From an uncultured Muribaculaceae bacterium (GTDB lineage: Bacteria > Bacteroidota > Bacteroidia > Bacteroidales > Muribaculaceae): a stretch of 33,065 nucleotides of DNA. Numbering within the stretch: position 1 is the stretch's first letter; every line of letters starts with the position of its first letter. The stretch covers positions 1 through 33,065 of the forward strand of contig CAJTZS010000044.1 in the NCBI GenBank assembly GCA_910584055.1, given 5' to 3'. The translations under genes and the position numbers were made by a program. The notes under the pieces are model-generated. The model did not search any database. It was given only the letters and a program-made list of their open reading frames with translations, and had not been told where the DNA came from. Below are positions 19,392 through 27,079 of this stretch, piece after piece.

Positions 19392-19598
19392 ATGGAAGAT
19401 TTGAGAAAAAGGAAAACGGAGAACGTGGTCTACCTCTCGCTATGGATTGTGGCCATCGGACTGTATCTGCTCGATATGATGCGGGGACGCGCCGAAATGT
19501 CAATGCCATTGTTGGATGCGCACATAATCCTAAGGATGACAAAGACCGTCGTCCCCTTTAAATTACTGCTCGTCTCTTTGTGTTTTAGCGGACTGTAA
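19392..19598 (+). pseudogene. N-terminal stub of a LytS-type membrane histidine kinase
   Basis: A 68-residue frame whose first 56 residues look like the start of Bacteroidales LytS-family kinases: MEDLRKRKTENVVYL, then a membrane helix (about 15-29) and the LLDAHIILRMTKTVVPF segment before the second helix. After VVPF, where intact kinases continue into LLLFLINN-type sequence, this frame goes through a short unrelated run to a stop. The remaining membrane helices, the His-kinase and ATPase domains and the partner LytR response regulator are absent. The next gene is on the other strand only 37 bases later. This is therefore a deletion remnant, still preceded by an intact promoter. The family match is from memory of the family's N-terminus, not a search. 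Confidence 0.65.
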
Positions 19599-19635
19599 AA
19601 GTTTGGATTCTCAGACCTTTACAAGTTAGATGACA

Positions 19636-20706
19636 TTATTTCATCCAGGTATTGAAAAATGCCGCAATCTGGTTGAAGGGAATTTTGTCGAGATTGTCGT
19701 AGAGGTCACAATGATTGGCATCAGCCACTATCAACAGTTCTTTGTTGTCGCCATGCAGCTTCTTGAAGGCATCCTCGCCGAAATAACGGGAATGGGCTTT
19801 TTCTCCATGAACGACCATCACTGCATTACGTATCTCTCCGGCGCGGTCGAGTAGCGTAAAATTTATGAACGGCAATGCCGATGTTACATTCCATCCATCG
19901 GTAGAATTGCCTGAACGGGCATGAAATCCCCGTGGAGTCTTGTAGTAGGCATAATATTCCTTCACGAATTGCGGAGCGTCGTCAGGCAACGGATCCACAA
20001 CACCGCCTCCACGCGTATATAAGCCGTTGCGATAATCTTCAGTACGCTGTGCGTTCATTGTTTCTTTAGCCTTGTAACGCGCGTCCGCATTGTCGTCAGC
20101 ATCGTTGTAACCGTTTGATGTCACACGACACATATCATACATAGTGGATGCTACTGTAGCCTTTATCCGGGTATCGTTGGCTGCGGCACTGATTGCGAAG
20201 CCTCCCCATCCGCATATTCCGAGTATGCCTATACGGTCTGCATCCACATCCGGCTGCACCGACAGGAAATCAACGGCAGCCGAAAAGTCTTCGGTATTGA
20301 TGTCAGGGGATGCCACACGGCGAGGCATACCTCCGCTCTCCCCGGTAAAAGACGGATCGAAGGCTATCGTAAGGAAACCTCTTTCCGCAAGTTGCTGTGC
20401 ATATAGTCCGCTTGACTGTTCCTTGACCGCTCCGAACGGACCGCTGACAGCGATTGCCGGCAATTTCCCTTCAATCCCCTTGGGCGAATACATATCGGCT
20501 GCGAGCGTAATGCCATAGCGATTAACGAATGTAACCTTACGATGGTTTACTTTGTCGCTTTTCGGGAAAGTCTTGTCCCATCCTTGTGTCAGTTCCAACT
20601 GCTCGATTGAAGCGAGAGAAGTGTTTGTATTTTTGTCAATCATAGTTTGAGAGCTTATTGTCATGAGCGATGTGGCGAACATGACTGTTGTCATTATTTT
20701 TCTCAT
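19636..20706 (-). CDS. Exported alpha/beta hydrolase with Cys at the nucleophile position
   Basis: Alpha/beta hydrolase of the YcjY/dienelactone-hydrolase-like group. The frame is open from 20739, but I prefer the internal ATG at 20706: it begins a signal-peptide-like stretch (MRKIMTTVMFATSLMTISS), and a minus-strand TAATTTTG box falls inside the longer reading. The elbow motif is GICGWGG, giving Cys165 (short numbering) where GxSxG enzymes have Ser. This is known in dienelactone hydrolases and in part of this family. The His is likely in ADANHCDLYD near the C-terminus. The FDPSFTGESGG and MVVHGEKAHSR motifs also fit the family. Substrate unknown. It is divergent from an AraC-type regulator 94-127 bases away, a usual arrangement for a regulator and its target. 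Confidence 0.82.
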   Translation of the reverse strand: MRKIMTTVMFATSLMTISSQTMIDKNTNTSLASIEQLELTQGWDKTFPKSDKVNHRKVTFVNRYGITLAADMYSPKGIEGKLPAIAVSGPFGAVKEQSSGLYAQQLAERGFLTIAFDPSFTGESGGMPRRVASPDINTEDFSAAVDFLSVQPDVDADRIGILGICGWGGFAISAAANDTRIKATVASTMYDMCRVTSNGYNDADDNADARYKAKETMNAQRTEDYRNGLYTRGGGVVDPLPDDAPQFVKEYYAYYKTPRGFHARSGNSTDGWNVTSALPFINFTLLDRAGEIRNAVMVVHGEKAHSRYFGEDAFKKLHGDNKELLIVADANHCDLYDNLDKIPFNQIAAFFNTWMK

Positions 20707-20726
20707 AGAAAGATTATTTACCGGTG

Positions 20727-20734
20727 CAAAATTA
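20727..20734 (-). promoter_or_regulatory. -7 box for the hydrolase gene
   Basis: Reads TAATTTTG on the minus strand, 21 bases before the preferred start at 20706. Its position inside the longer possible reading frame argues for the shorter protein. Confidence 0.5.
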
Positions 20735-20820
20735 GACATTATCCATCAGTTACGCCTACCATGATTATGGCAGGAGCTACCATATTTGAAGATAATGATA
20801 AAAAACTGAATTTTAATGGC

Positions 20821-20828
20821 TAATTTTG
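20821..20828 (+). promoter_or_regulatory. -7 box for the first AraC regulator
   Basis: TAATTTTG ends only 4 bases before ATG 20833. If this box is used, transcription would start at or inside that ATG, so translation may start at the second ATG (20845). Confidence 0.45.
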
Positions 20829-20832
20829 CGGT

Positions 20833-21750
20833 ATGAAAACGAATATGACTACTGTGAGGCTCGATTCAATCGACGCATACAACAAGCTGTACGGGCTGAC
20901 GACACTCCATCCGCTCGTCACGGTAATCGACCTTAAGAAAGCCACGAAAAGGATTGACCGCATACGGATAAACTATGGGGTGTATGCCCTGTTTCTCAAA
21001 AACGGGGCGAAATGTTCCTTGAGATACGGACGCGAATACTACGACTATCAGGAAGGCACAATAGTCAGTTTCTCGCCGGGGCAGATAATCGATGTGGACA
21101 ACACGGATGAGCCGTCGGCCCCGGATGTCGTGGGATTGATGTTCCATCCCGACCTGATATGCGGAACACCCCTCGCGTCAAAAATCGGCAGTTTCGGTTT
21201 TTTCAGCTATTCCCAGCGGGAGGCGTTACATCTATCGGAATCCGAAAGGAATATGTTTTTAGATTGCCTTGAAAAGATTAACCAGGAACTGGAACATCCT
21301 GTCGACAGCCATTCGGCGGACCTGATTTCAGCCAATATACAGCTTCTTCTTGAATATCTAAGCAGATTCTACGAGCGCCAGTTTATAACACGCCATAAGG
21401 TCAACTCATCTGTCGTGGCGGCTTTCGAGAATGAACTGTCAAGGATATATTCCGCCGGAGCAACTGTGAACGAGGTGCCGAAAGTATCTTATTTCGCGGA
21501 CAGGGCGAATCTGACGCCCGGATATTTCGGTGACCTGATAAAACGGGAAACCGGGAACACTCCGCAAGAGATAATCACGCTATATCTCATAAATGAAGCA
21601 AAAAGGCGTCTGGCATCCACCGACACCGACATCAGCATCATCGCCTATGACCTTGGCTTCCAATATCCCCAGCATTTCAGCCGGCTTTTCAAACGTGCCA
21701 CGGGTAAAAGTCCGAGCGCGTTCAGAAATGATTTCTATTACAATAACTGA
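20833..21750 (+). CDS. AraC-family transcriptional regulator
   Basis: A 305-residue regulator. Residues about 20-125 form a cupin-like sensing domain (RYGREYYDYQEGTIVSFSPGQ), and about 200-305 form the double helix-turn-helix. The first HTH covers VSYFADRANLTPGYFGDLIKRETG. The second covers ISIIAYDLGFQYPQHFSRLFKRATGKSPSAFR, with the usual AraC signature (quoted pieces are the two halves of that signature). This architecture is the one seen next to small-molecule-modifying enzymes in Bacteroidales. It is divergent from the hydrolase gene and followed after 6 bases by a sugar O-acetyltransferase gene, so both are probable targets. ATG 20845 is an alternative start because of the nearby -7 box. 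Confidence 0.9.
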   Translation: MKTNMTTVRLDSIDAYNKLYGLTTLHPLVTVIDLKKATKRIDRIRINYGVYALFLKNGAKCSLRYGREYYDYQEGTIVSFSPGQIIDVDNTDEPSAPDVVGLMFHPDLICGTPLASKIGSFGFFSYSQREALHLSESERNMFLDCLEKINQELEHPVDSHSADLISANIQLLLEYLSRFYERQFITRHKVNSSVVAAFENELSRIYSAGATVNEVPKVSYFADRANLTPGYFGDLIKRETGNTPQEIITLYLINEAKRRLASTDTDISIIAYDLGFQYPQHFSRLFKRATGKSPSAFRNDFYYNN

Positions 21751-21756
21751 AAAGAT

Positions 21757-22323
21757 ATGACCCCACAAGAATATAATGAATATGTAGCCGTTCATGGAAC
21801 GGTGATAAATGATTCTCCGGAACATCGGTTCATGCACAAAGCCTCACAGGAAGCCATACGCATAACGATGGAAATCAACAACAGTTATCACACTCCGGAT
21901 GAACTGCGTGTCCTGCTGTCGCAATTAACCGGAACGGAAATAGACGGCTCCGTCGGACTTTTCCCTCCCGTATATTCCGATTATGGCAAGAACCTGCATA
22001 TCGGCAAGAATGTGTTTATCAATATGGGCTGCAAGTTTCAGGACCAAGGAGGCATTTTCATAGGCGACGGTTCCCTTATAGGACACAACTGCGTGATGGC
22101 GACTATAAACCATGACCCGGATCCGGCGAAAAGGGGGTCGATGACATTCAGACCGATCCACATAGGCAAGGATGTTTGGATCGGGGCAAACGCGACCATT
22201 ACGCCGGGGGTTACAATCGGCGACGGGGCAATAATCGCCGCAGGAGCCGTGGTGACAAAGGATGTGGATCCCCGAACCCTCGTCGGCGGCGTCCCGTCCA
22301 GAATCATCAGGCATATAGACTGA
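21757..22323 (+). CDS. Maltose/galactoside O-acetyltransferase-like (LbH) enzyme
   Basis: A 188-residue acetyl-CoA-dependent sugar O-acetyltransferase of the left-handed beta-helix class. A helical Mac-type N-terminus (about 1-60) is followed by hexapeptide repeats (about 75-185: IGKNVFINMG, IGDGSLIGHN, IGKDVWIGANATITPGVTIGDG, AIIAAGAVVTKDV). The catalytic His is in ATINHDPDP (His119), the equivalent of the His in MAT/GAT enzymes. The terminal GGVPSRIIR motif is typical. Length and domain order are complete. It lies 6 bases after the AraC gene and is expected to share its transcript. Its 3' end abuts a fragment of an ATPase gene on the other strand. Confidence 0.93.
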   Translation: MTPQEYNEYVAVHGTVINDSPEHRFMHKASQEAIRITMEINNSYHTPDELRVLLSQLTGTEIDGSVGLFPPVYSDYGKNLHIGKNVFINMGCKFQDQGGIFIGDGSLIGHNCVMATINHDPDPAKRGSMTFRPIHIGKDVWIGANATITPGVTIGDGAIIAAGAVVTKDVDPRTLVGGVPSRIIRHID

Positions 22324-22339
22324 TGTTTATTATAACAAA

Positions 22340-22670
22340 CTCCATTACTCCATGCCTCACGGATATCATAGTGCAATGCCTGATAAAACTCCCGGAAAGA
22401 TAGAGGGAACACACTTATCTCATCGCCTCTGCCACGAAATATAGTGCGTATGTCTTTTGACAGGAAACGGGAGTTGCTGCCGGTCACATATACATCTATG
22501 TTGTCATGACCGTTAAGTCCGTTTACCTGTCGCTCAAAATTTTCGAGTTCCTGTATCTCGTCAAGAAAGACATAATTATATGTTTGGAAATCCTGATTTA
22601 TTTCCTTTAATTTCCGGGATAGGAGATTTGCGCAATAACGGTCGTTTTCAAGTATCAATATATTTTTCAT
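22340..22670 (-). pseudogene. Internal fragment of an AAA/DUF4143-type ATPase
   Basis: About 110 residues from the middle of the ATPase family that normally reads Walker A, Walker B, then a DUF4143 C-terminal domain. Seen here: the Walker B strand YNYVFLDEIQ, then IDVYVTGSNSRFLSKDIRTIFRGRG in its usual place (sensor-1-like TGSNS and the arginine segment), and FPLSFREFYQAL. The Walker A region (GIRRCGKS type) is missing upstream, where the stop of the MATE gene lies only 10 bases away. After about EAWSNG the frame runs antisense into the acetyltransferase gene, so the C-terminal domain is missing too. This is a decayed remnant. The long open frame to 22038 is fortuitous. Confidence 0.75.
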
Positions 22671-22680
22671 ACCGTGGATT

Positions 22681-24069
22681 TTAATTTGTGAGCCTTAACC
22701 TGTCGTTTCTGTGCCTGTTTACAAGATAGGCGATAATGATCACCCCGCAGGTCAGCATTTCTGCCGATGGTATGGCAAGCCATAAGCCGGGTACGCCTAT
22801 GATGCGAGGCAAAACAAGGAAACACGGCACGAGGAATATCACACCTCTAAGAAGAGTATATACAGTTGACGCAACCGCCTTTTCAATGCTTTGATAATAT
22901 CCTATGAAAGCTATGTTTACAGCGAAAAATGCCGCGCACACCGCGAAATAAGGAAGTCCGTTGGCGGCAAGAGTATATGCCGTGTCACCGGAGTCAAGGA
23001 ACAGCCCGGCAATCTTGTCGGCTCCGAACATCAGGAAGAATGTAATGAAGAAGCCGGAGATGAGAGCGGTCTGCAAAGACATCTTCAATGCCTGACGCAC
23101 GCGGTCGGTCTGGTGGGAGCCATAATTATAGCTTATGATTGGTTGCGCCGACTGTGCCACAGCATTTCCTATCGAGAACACCACGGGGAACAGGTAGCAC
23201 ACCACCGCAAACGCAGCCACTCCGCTCTCTCCAAGCATTGCCAAAAACATGTGATTGCCCGTAAGCATCATAACGCTCATGGCAAGCTCCGTCAACAGTG
23301 TCGCAAAGCCGATTTTCATCATATACCCTGTGTTGCGCAAGGTCAACAACAGTGATGTGACAGAGATTTTGAGCCGGTAGAAATACAGCTTGTTATGAAA
23401 TCTTAGGAAATATATCAGAGCCATCGCCCCGCCTACAACACATGATATTGAAGTCGCCATAGCCGCCCCCATCGTACCCATCTGCAAGGGGAATACAAAG
23501 TACCAGTCAAGGCCGATGTTAAGTATCGCCGCCACGACCTGTATCCACATCGCATATTTCGGTGAACCGTCAAGTCGTATGAGCATCATGCCCACATACT
23601 GCACGCACAGGAACAGTATGCCGGGAAGCATCCACAGCATATATTTGATTGCATTTGCTTCAAGCAGAGGGCTTGCACCGAGAAGGTAGACTATCTTTTT
23701 CGAGAACAGCAGGCATACCGCACATACCAAAGCCATTATTATTGACCCGACCACAAAAGCCTGCGTCATTATTATCCGGGCAGCCTTGAGTTTGTTTTCC
23801 GACATTCTGATACCGGCAATCACCGAAGCCCCTATGCCGAACATAAGACCTATGCCCGTACTCACCATATATATCGGCGACACGATATTGACAGCCGCCA
23901 GACCGTCGGCACCGACACCGTGACCGACAAATATACCGTCGATAACTGTCAGCGCGGATGTGAAAATCATAGCCACGAGTGTCGGGAAAAACAACGCCCG
24001 GAACAGTTTGCCTATTTTACCGTTGCCGAAGTCAAGTTTATCCCTTCCGAGATTTCTGTTTTCTTCCAT
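22681..24069 (-). CDS. MATE-family multidrug/metabolite exporter
   Basis: A 462-residue inner-membrane antiporter with about 12 hydrophobic helices in two similar halves, normal length for the family. The N-terminal segment GKIGKLFRALFFPTLVAMIFTS leads into helix 1 (the segment is split by the first helix boundary near Leu). DGIFVGHGVGADGLAAVNIVSP is the characteristic helix 1-2 loop. The second half shows AVAQSAQPIISYNYG, the family's equivalent motif. These proteins export cationic drugs or metabolites using Na+ or H+. The gene is divergent from an AraC-type regulator and has a leader of about 100 nt with a hairpin. The substrate cannot be read from the sequence. Confidence 0.93.
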   Translation of the reverse strand: MEENRNLGRDKLDFGNGKIGKLFRALFFPTLVAMIFTSALTVIDGIFVGHGVGADGLAAVNIVSPIYMVSTGIGLMFGIGASVIAGIRMSENKLKAARIIMTQAFVVGSIIMALVCAVCLLFSKKIVYLLGASPLLEANAIKYMLWMLPGILFLCVQYVGMMLIRLDGSPKYAMWIQVVAAILNIGLDWYFVFPLQMGTMGAAMATSISCVVGGAMALIYFLRFHNKLYFYRLKISVTSLLLTLRNTGYMMKIGFATLLTELAMSVMMLTGNHMFLAMLGESGVAAFAVVCYLFPVVFSIGNAVAQSAQPIISYNYGSHQTDRVRQALKMSLQTALISGFFITFFLMFGADKIAGLFLDSGDTAYTLAANGLPYFAVCAAFFAVNIAFIGYYQSIEKAVASTVYTLLRGVIFLVPCFLVLPRIIGVPGLWLAIPSAEMLTCGVIIIAYLVNRHRNDRLRLTN

Positions 24070-24113
24070 AATTTAGAGATTACTGTTATTTATGCTGCAA
24101 ATATCATTCGCGT

Positions 24114-24175
24114 GTGAAAACTTAGCGAACGTCAGCCGTAGGCTGGTGCGCGGTGCCGAAGGCGAAGTTTTTCAC
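24114..24175 (-). promoter_or_regulatory. Hairpin in the MATE gene leader
   Basis: GTGAAAACTT at 24114 pairs, with one bulge, with AAGTTTTTCAC ending at 24175. An inner CAGCC-GTA-GGCTG stem is nested inside. The hairpin lies between the minus-strand -7 box (24178-24185) and the MATE start codon at 24069, so it should be at the 5' end of that mRNA. Confidence 0.45.
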
Positions 24176-24177
24176 CG

Positions 24178-24185
24178 CAAAGTTA
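24178..24185 (-). promoter_or_regulatory. -7 box for the MATE gene
   Basis: Reads TAACTTTG on the minus strand, a close match to TAnnTTTG, implying a leader of roughly 100 nt before the MATE start codon. Confidence 0.5.
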
Positions 24186-24274
24186 GATATGAAAAACCGA
24201 TGAAATATGGTGATTTTTCGGGGTATCTTGGTACAAATCAATACAGCATGGCTGAAAAATCGAAAAAAATGCAC

Positions 24275-24282
24275 TAATTTTG
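24275..24282 (+). promoter_or_regulatory. -7 box for the second AraC regulator
   Basis: TAATTTTG, 7 bases before ATG 24290. The transcript would have almost no leader. Confidence 0.45.
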
Positions 24283-24289
24283 TCTTGTT

Positions 24290-25129
24290 ATGAAACCACA
24301 ATATCCCGGAAATACAACCGGCGTAACCGACTGGAAAGACAGCGTCGGGCGCCCGGTGAGAACCGACGGCTGCATATTCTTCCTATGCACCGCAGGCATG
24401 GCGGCAGTGTCGGTCAATATGCAGAAAAAGCCGCTTCGACGAGGCGACCTTCTCGTGCTTACATCCGATATGTTTATGTCGGTAGAGGCAGTATCGTCCG
24501 GCTTTTCGGCAGATTATGTATCACTGTCAGGTATAATGCTTGAAACGGCATACTATAAAATATCAGATATATCTTTATGGGATTATCTGCATTTCACCCC
24601 GGTCATTCCGTTAAATGCCCGACAGCAATCATTGATGGGCGGCTGGATTGCACAGGTTGGCTGGATTTTGGATAATATGCCTTCCACAAACCGTATCACC
24701 ATGCTCGGCTATATGGTATATAACCTCTTTGTTGCCATTGATGCCGAGTTTGCCAAAACGGATATAGAGGCACGAATGGAATATAAGAACAATGCACGTG
24801 ACATAATAAACAAATTTTGGTCTCTTCTTATGAAAAACTCTCCTAATGAGAAAGAAGTAAGATTTTATGCCGACGCATTGAGTATAACCCCGGACTATCT
24901 TTATAAAGTGTGCCGACGGATATACGGCATTTCGCCGAAAGCGTTGATAGACCAGCAACTGGCAGTGGAGATAAAGACACTTTTGAGCGACACTGAAATG
25001 ACTGTCAGAGAAATAGCAGACCGTCTATGTTTTGAAGATGATTCTTACATGTGCCGTTTCTTTCGACGGGCAACGGGGCTATCTCCAATACAATTCCGGT
25101 TACGTGCAAAATTATCCTCCAAAAACTAA
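24290..25129 (+). CDS. AraC-family transcriptional regulator beside the MATE exporter
   Basis: A 279-residue regulator with a poorly conserved N-terminal sensing domain (about 25-160) and a C-terminal double HTH (about 180-275). The first HTH is near VRFYADALSITPDYLYKVCRR. The second is MTVREIADRLCFEDDSYMCRFFRRATGLSPIQFR, which holds the AraC signature (its two halves are EIADRLCFEDDSYM and CRFFRRATGLSP). Divergence from the MATE gene across a 220-bp gap suggests that it controls export. Its stop codon overlaps, tail to tail, the stop of a degraded reading frame on the minus strand, marking the junction with the mobile-element region. Confidence 0.88.
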   Translation: MKPQYPGNTTGVTDWKDSVGRPVRTDGCIFFLCTAGMAAVSVNMQKKPLRRGDLLVLTSDMFMSVEAVSSGFSADYVSLSGIMLETAYYKISDISLWDYLHFTPVIPLNARQQSLMGGWIAQVGWILDNMPSTNRITMLGYMVYNLFVAIDAEFAKTDIEARMEYKNNARDIINKFWSLLMKNSPNEKEVRFYADALSITPDYLYKVCRRIYGISPKALIDQQLAVEIKTLLSDTEMTVREIADRLCFEDDSYMCRFFRRATGLSPIQFRLRAKLSSKN

Positions 25130-25502
25130 TAATTTGTGCTATGCGGGCTGTCTTTTAACTGTCGAAAATACTTTTGTTGTAGTTCAGCCACAAAAGAAGA
25201 TTTATCCTTCGGTTGTTTTGGGGCTTGGGGTGGCGTGATATTCACTGCTTGCTGTTGCGGTGCGGTTGGTTTGATTTCCTTGCCGTCGGCATTATCAGCA
25301 ACGGTTTCATGCTTTTGGGCAAGGTCGGCGGTGATTTCTTTCTGCGAAATCGCTTGTGCGATGATGCGGTCGAGGGCGGCAAGTTCGGATTTGAGGGTTT
25401 TCAGTTAATCTTCCACATCTTATCAGAGACATTTGATTTTTATAAGTGCACAGCGATGGCCGTCAGCGTCATTCCGACACGTCGCAGACCGGTCTTGTCC
25501 AT
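25126..25502 (-). pseudogene. Degraded membrane/coiled-coil protein remnant of the mobile element
   Basis: On the minus strand a frame from ATG 25500-25502 reads MDKTGLRRVGMTLTAIAVHL, a positive-then-hydrophobic segment like a membrane anchor. It meets a stop, continues as KSNVSDKMWKIN, and after a one-base frame change runs on as LKTLKSELAALDR, a heptad-like coiled coil, then a Pro/Gln-rich tail. It ends LKDSPHSTNY at a stop overlapping that of the AraC gene. The last part (25126-25404) has no start codon. The codon character is that of a real gene broken by at least a stop and a frameshift. I suspect the 3' part of a mobilization gene because a MobA-like gene lies nearby, but I do not recognise the family. 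Confidence 0.45.
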
Positions 25503-26258
25503 ACTCTGTGTGAGGACAGGCAGCGGCATTGGCTATGCTTGTTGGATTGGGTACGGCTGTTTCCGTCGCTCATGGGCGACATTCCCCCGCCGTCGGGAGG
25601 CATCGGCTACGTGAGCCGGATCGGGATAGTTCTGTCAGTCATTTTCTTTCTTAATTTTGGATGTTGAACTTAGTGGTGAAACATTGTTTCTTTCTAACTA
25701 TGACCGCACAGCTATATGACCGTAGGACCATAGATAGGTAGTTTGTTTGCCTTTAATATTCCGAGTCAGGAGGTTTGCCCGCTTTATTGGAAGATACATA
25801 CTTTGCCGTTCAGTAACCAATCTCCGTAAATCATAAATAAAACAGATTGTTCGGAAGTACATTTTATATGTCTATTTATAGCAGTCTTACCAAGTGCCAA
25901 GGAACATTATTGGCAGGTCAGCTTTCAAACTTGCAGTTCAGGAGGAAAGTTCGTTATATAATAGGTAGGTTGACTTCCCGGAAGGCGAGCTTTCGAGCTA
26001 ATCTCTACACAAAGAAACAAAATAAAATCCATTTTGTCAATACCCCAAAATCTCCAACTTGTTAGGTGTGAGCGGTCAAGGTATCGGTTTTCCTCACTTT
26101 TCCCCGGATTTCCCGAAAACGGGGCCGAATTTTTAACATTTCAAGGGCGAAAAATTTTCTCAGTGCCAATCATCAGCTCTCCAAATCCGACATAAAGCAT
26201 CGGAATTTCGCCCAAATTTTTTCTCGCCGTTTGTAATTGCCGAGAAATTTTCGTAACT
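25503..26258. other. Non-coding or decayed stretch
   Basis: I see no supportable gene here. The open frames on the plus strand (for example 25446-25667 and 25847-26065) have no family features. The first 120 bases are GC-rich and look like decayed coding sequence. From about 25,670 on the sequence is AT-rich with no long frame. Confidence 0.5.
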
Positions 26259-26298
26259 TTATATAAGCACCGAGGGGCTGAACACCCTCCGCAGGCAT

Positions 26299-26477
26299 GG
26301 AATAAGGCGTGAGAGTACGACTTTCGTACACCTTTAATGGCAAACCGGGCTGCCATGACGGGCATAACTCCTTATTTCATAATAGGTAAGATGTACACTC
26401 GTACATAGCAAGGTGTCCGAATAGTAACTATTCGGGTTTTGGGTAACTCGCGTTCCCACAAAAAAACCTTGCTATGT
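26299..26477 (+). promoter_or_regulatory. Structured region before the MobA-like gene; candidate oriT or leader
   Basis: Several perfect inverted repeats are packed together. GTACGA-CTT-TCGTAC lies at 26315-26329. AATAAGG (26301-26307) pairs with CCTTATT (26370-26376). ACATAGCAAGGT (26403-26414) pairs with ACCTTGCTATGT (26466-26477), enclosing CCGAATAG-TAA-CTATTCGG (26417-26435). Position directly upstream of a mobilization gene fits a transfer origin. A structured 5' leader is the alternative. Confidence 0.45.
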
Positions 26478-26547
26478 GAGGCTACCCTCCGAAGTCGGGC
26501 ATCCCTGTTCCAAACCTGCGGTTGGCAGAGGCTCCGCGTTGCAGTCA

Positions 26548-26560
26548 CCACTTAATCCAC
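26548..26560 (+). promoter_or_regulatory. Start-proximal motif CCACTTAATCCAC, copy 1
   Basis: The 13-nt motif ends exactly 6 bases before ATG 26567 of the MobA-like gene. The same 13 nt with the same 6-base spacing precede the first HTH gene (27162-27174). Confidence 0.6.
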
Positions 26561-26566
26561 TTTTTT

Positions 26567-27004
26567 ATGACACATTACATCAACAAAGGCGGACGACCGC
26601 CGGTTGCCAACAAGTGCAGCCACCATGTCAAAGTCAGTTTTGACGACCTCGAATGGGATGAACTCACCCGAATGATGGAACGGGCCGGAACCACCGTAAA
26701 GGCTACTTTCATCAAGCAGCTTATCTTCGGCAAGCCCTTCAAGGTGCTTACCTCCGACAAATCCCTCGCAGTCTATTGCGCCAAACTCTCGGAGTTTTTC
26801 GCCCAGTTCCGCACAATCGGGGTGAACTACGACCTAACCGTGAGAACCCTCCGTGAGAATTTCACCGAGAAAAAAGCGATGGCCGCTCTCTACAAGCTGG
26901 AGAAACTCACCATTGAAATGGTGGGCGTGATGTCGGAAGTCGTGTCGTTGTCGGAAAAATTCCAGCAGCAATGGTCGCTAAAATCGCGATATGGTTTTGA
27001 CTGA
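26567..27004 (+). CDS. MobA/MobC-like mobilization accessory protein
   Basis: A 145-residue DNA-binding relaxosome-type protein. It starts MTHYINKGGRPPVANKC, then has a ribbon-helix-helix-like segment (about 18-55: HHVKVSFDDLEWDELTRMMERAG, whose core is VKVSFDDLEWDEL), FIKQLIFGKPFKV, and a helical C-terminal half (about 65-145). These features match the small Bacteroides MobA/MobC-type proteins that work with a relaxase at oriT. ATG 26567 is preferred over the upstream TTG 26522, because it follows the motif shared with the next gene and begins at the conserved N-terminus. Normally a relaxase gene follows. Here a promoter and HTH genes follow instead, so mobilization would need a partner supplied elsewhere. 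Confidence 0.8.
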   Translation: MTHYINKGGRPPVANKCSHHVKVSFDDLEWDELTRMMERAGTTVKATFIKQLIFGKPFKVLTSDKSLAVYCAKLSEFFAQFRTIGVNYDLTVRTLRENFTEKKAMAALYKLEKLTIEMVGVMSEVVSLSEKFQQQWSLKSRYGFD

Positions 27005-27043
27005 TTTTCCGTGCAATAGCATGGAAATCCGGAAATAAATCGC

Positions 27044-27051
27044 TATCTTTG
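27044..27051 (+). promoter_or_regulatory. -7 box for the HTH gene pair
   Basis: TATCTTTG matches TAnnTTTG, 40 bases after the MobA-like stop. Transcription from it would give a leader of about 120 nt before ATG 27181, which contains the stem and long inverted repeats listed next. Confidence 0.55.
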
Positions 27052-27079
27052 CCACTGAATCGCAGTCATAAATTTTTGA

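Noticed and set aside
25213..25667. Two overlapping plus-strand open frames
   Set aside because: Low-complexity, Cys/Arg/Trp-rich products typical of antisense reading; the minus strand here shows a more credible, though broken, protein.
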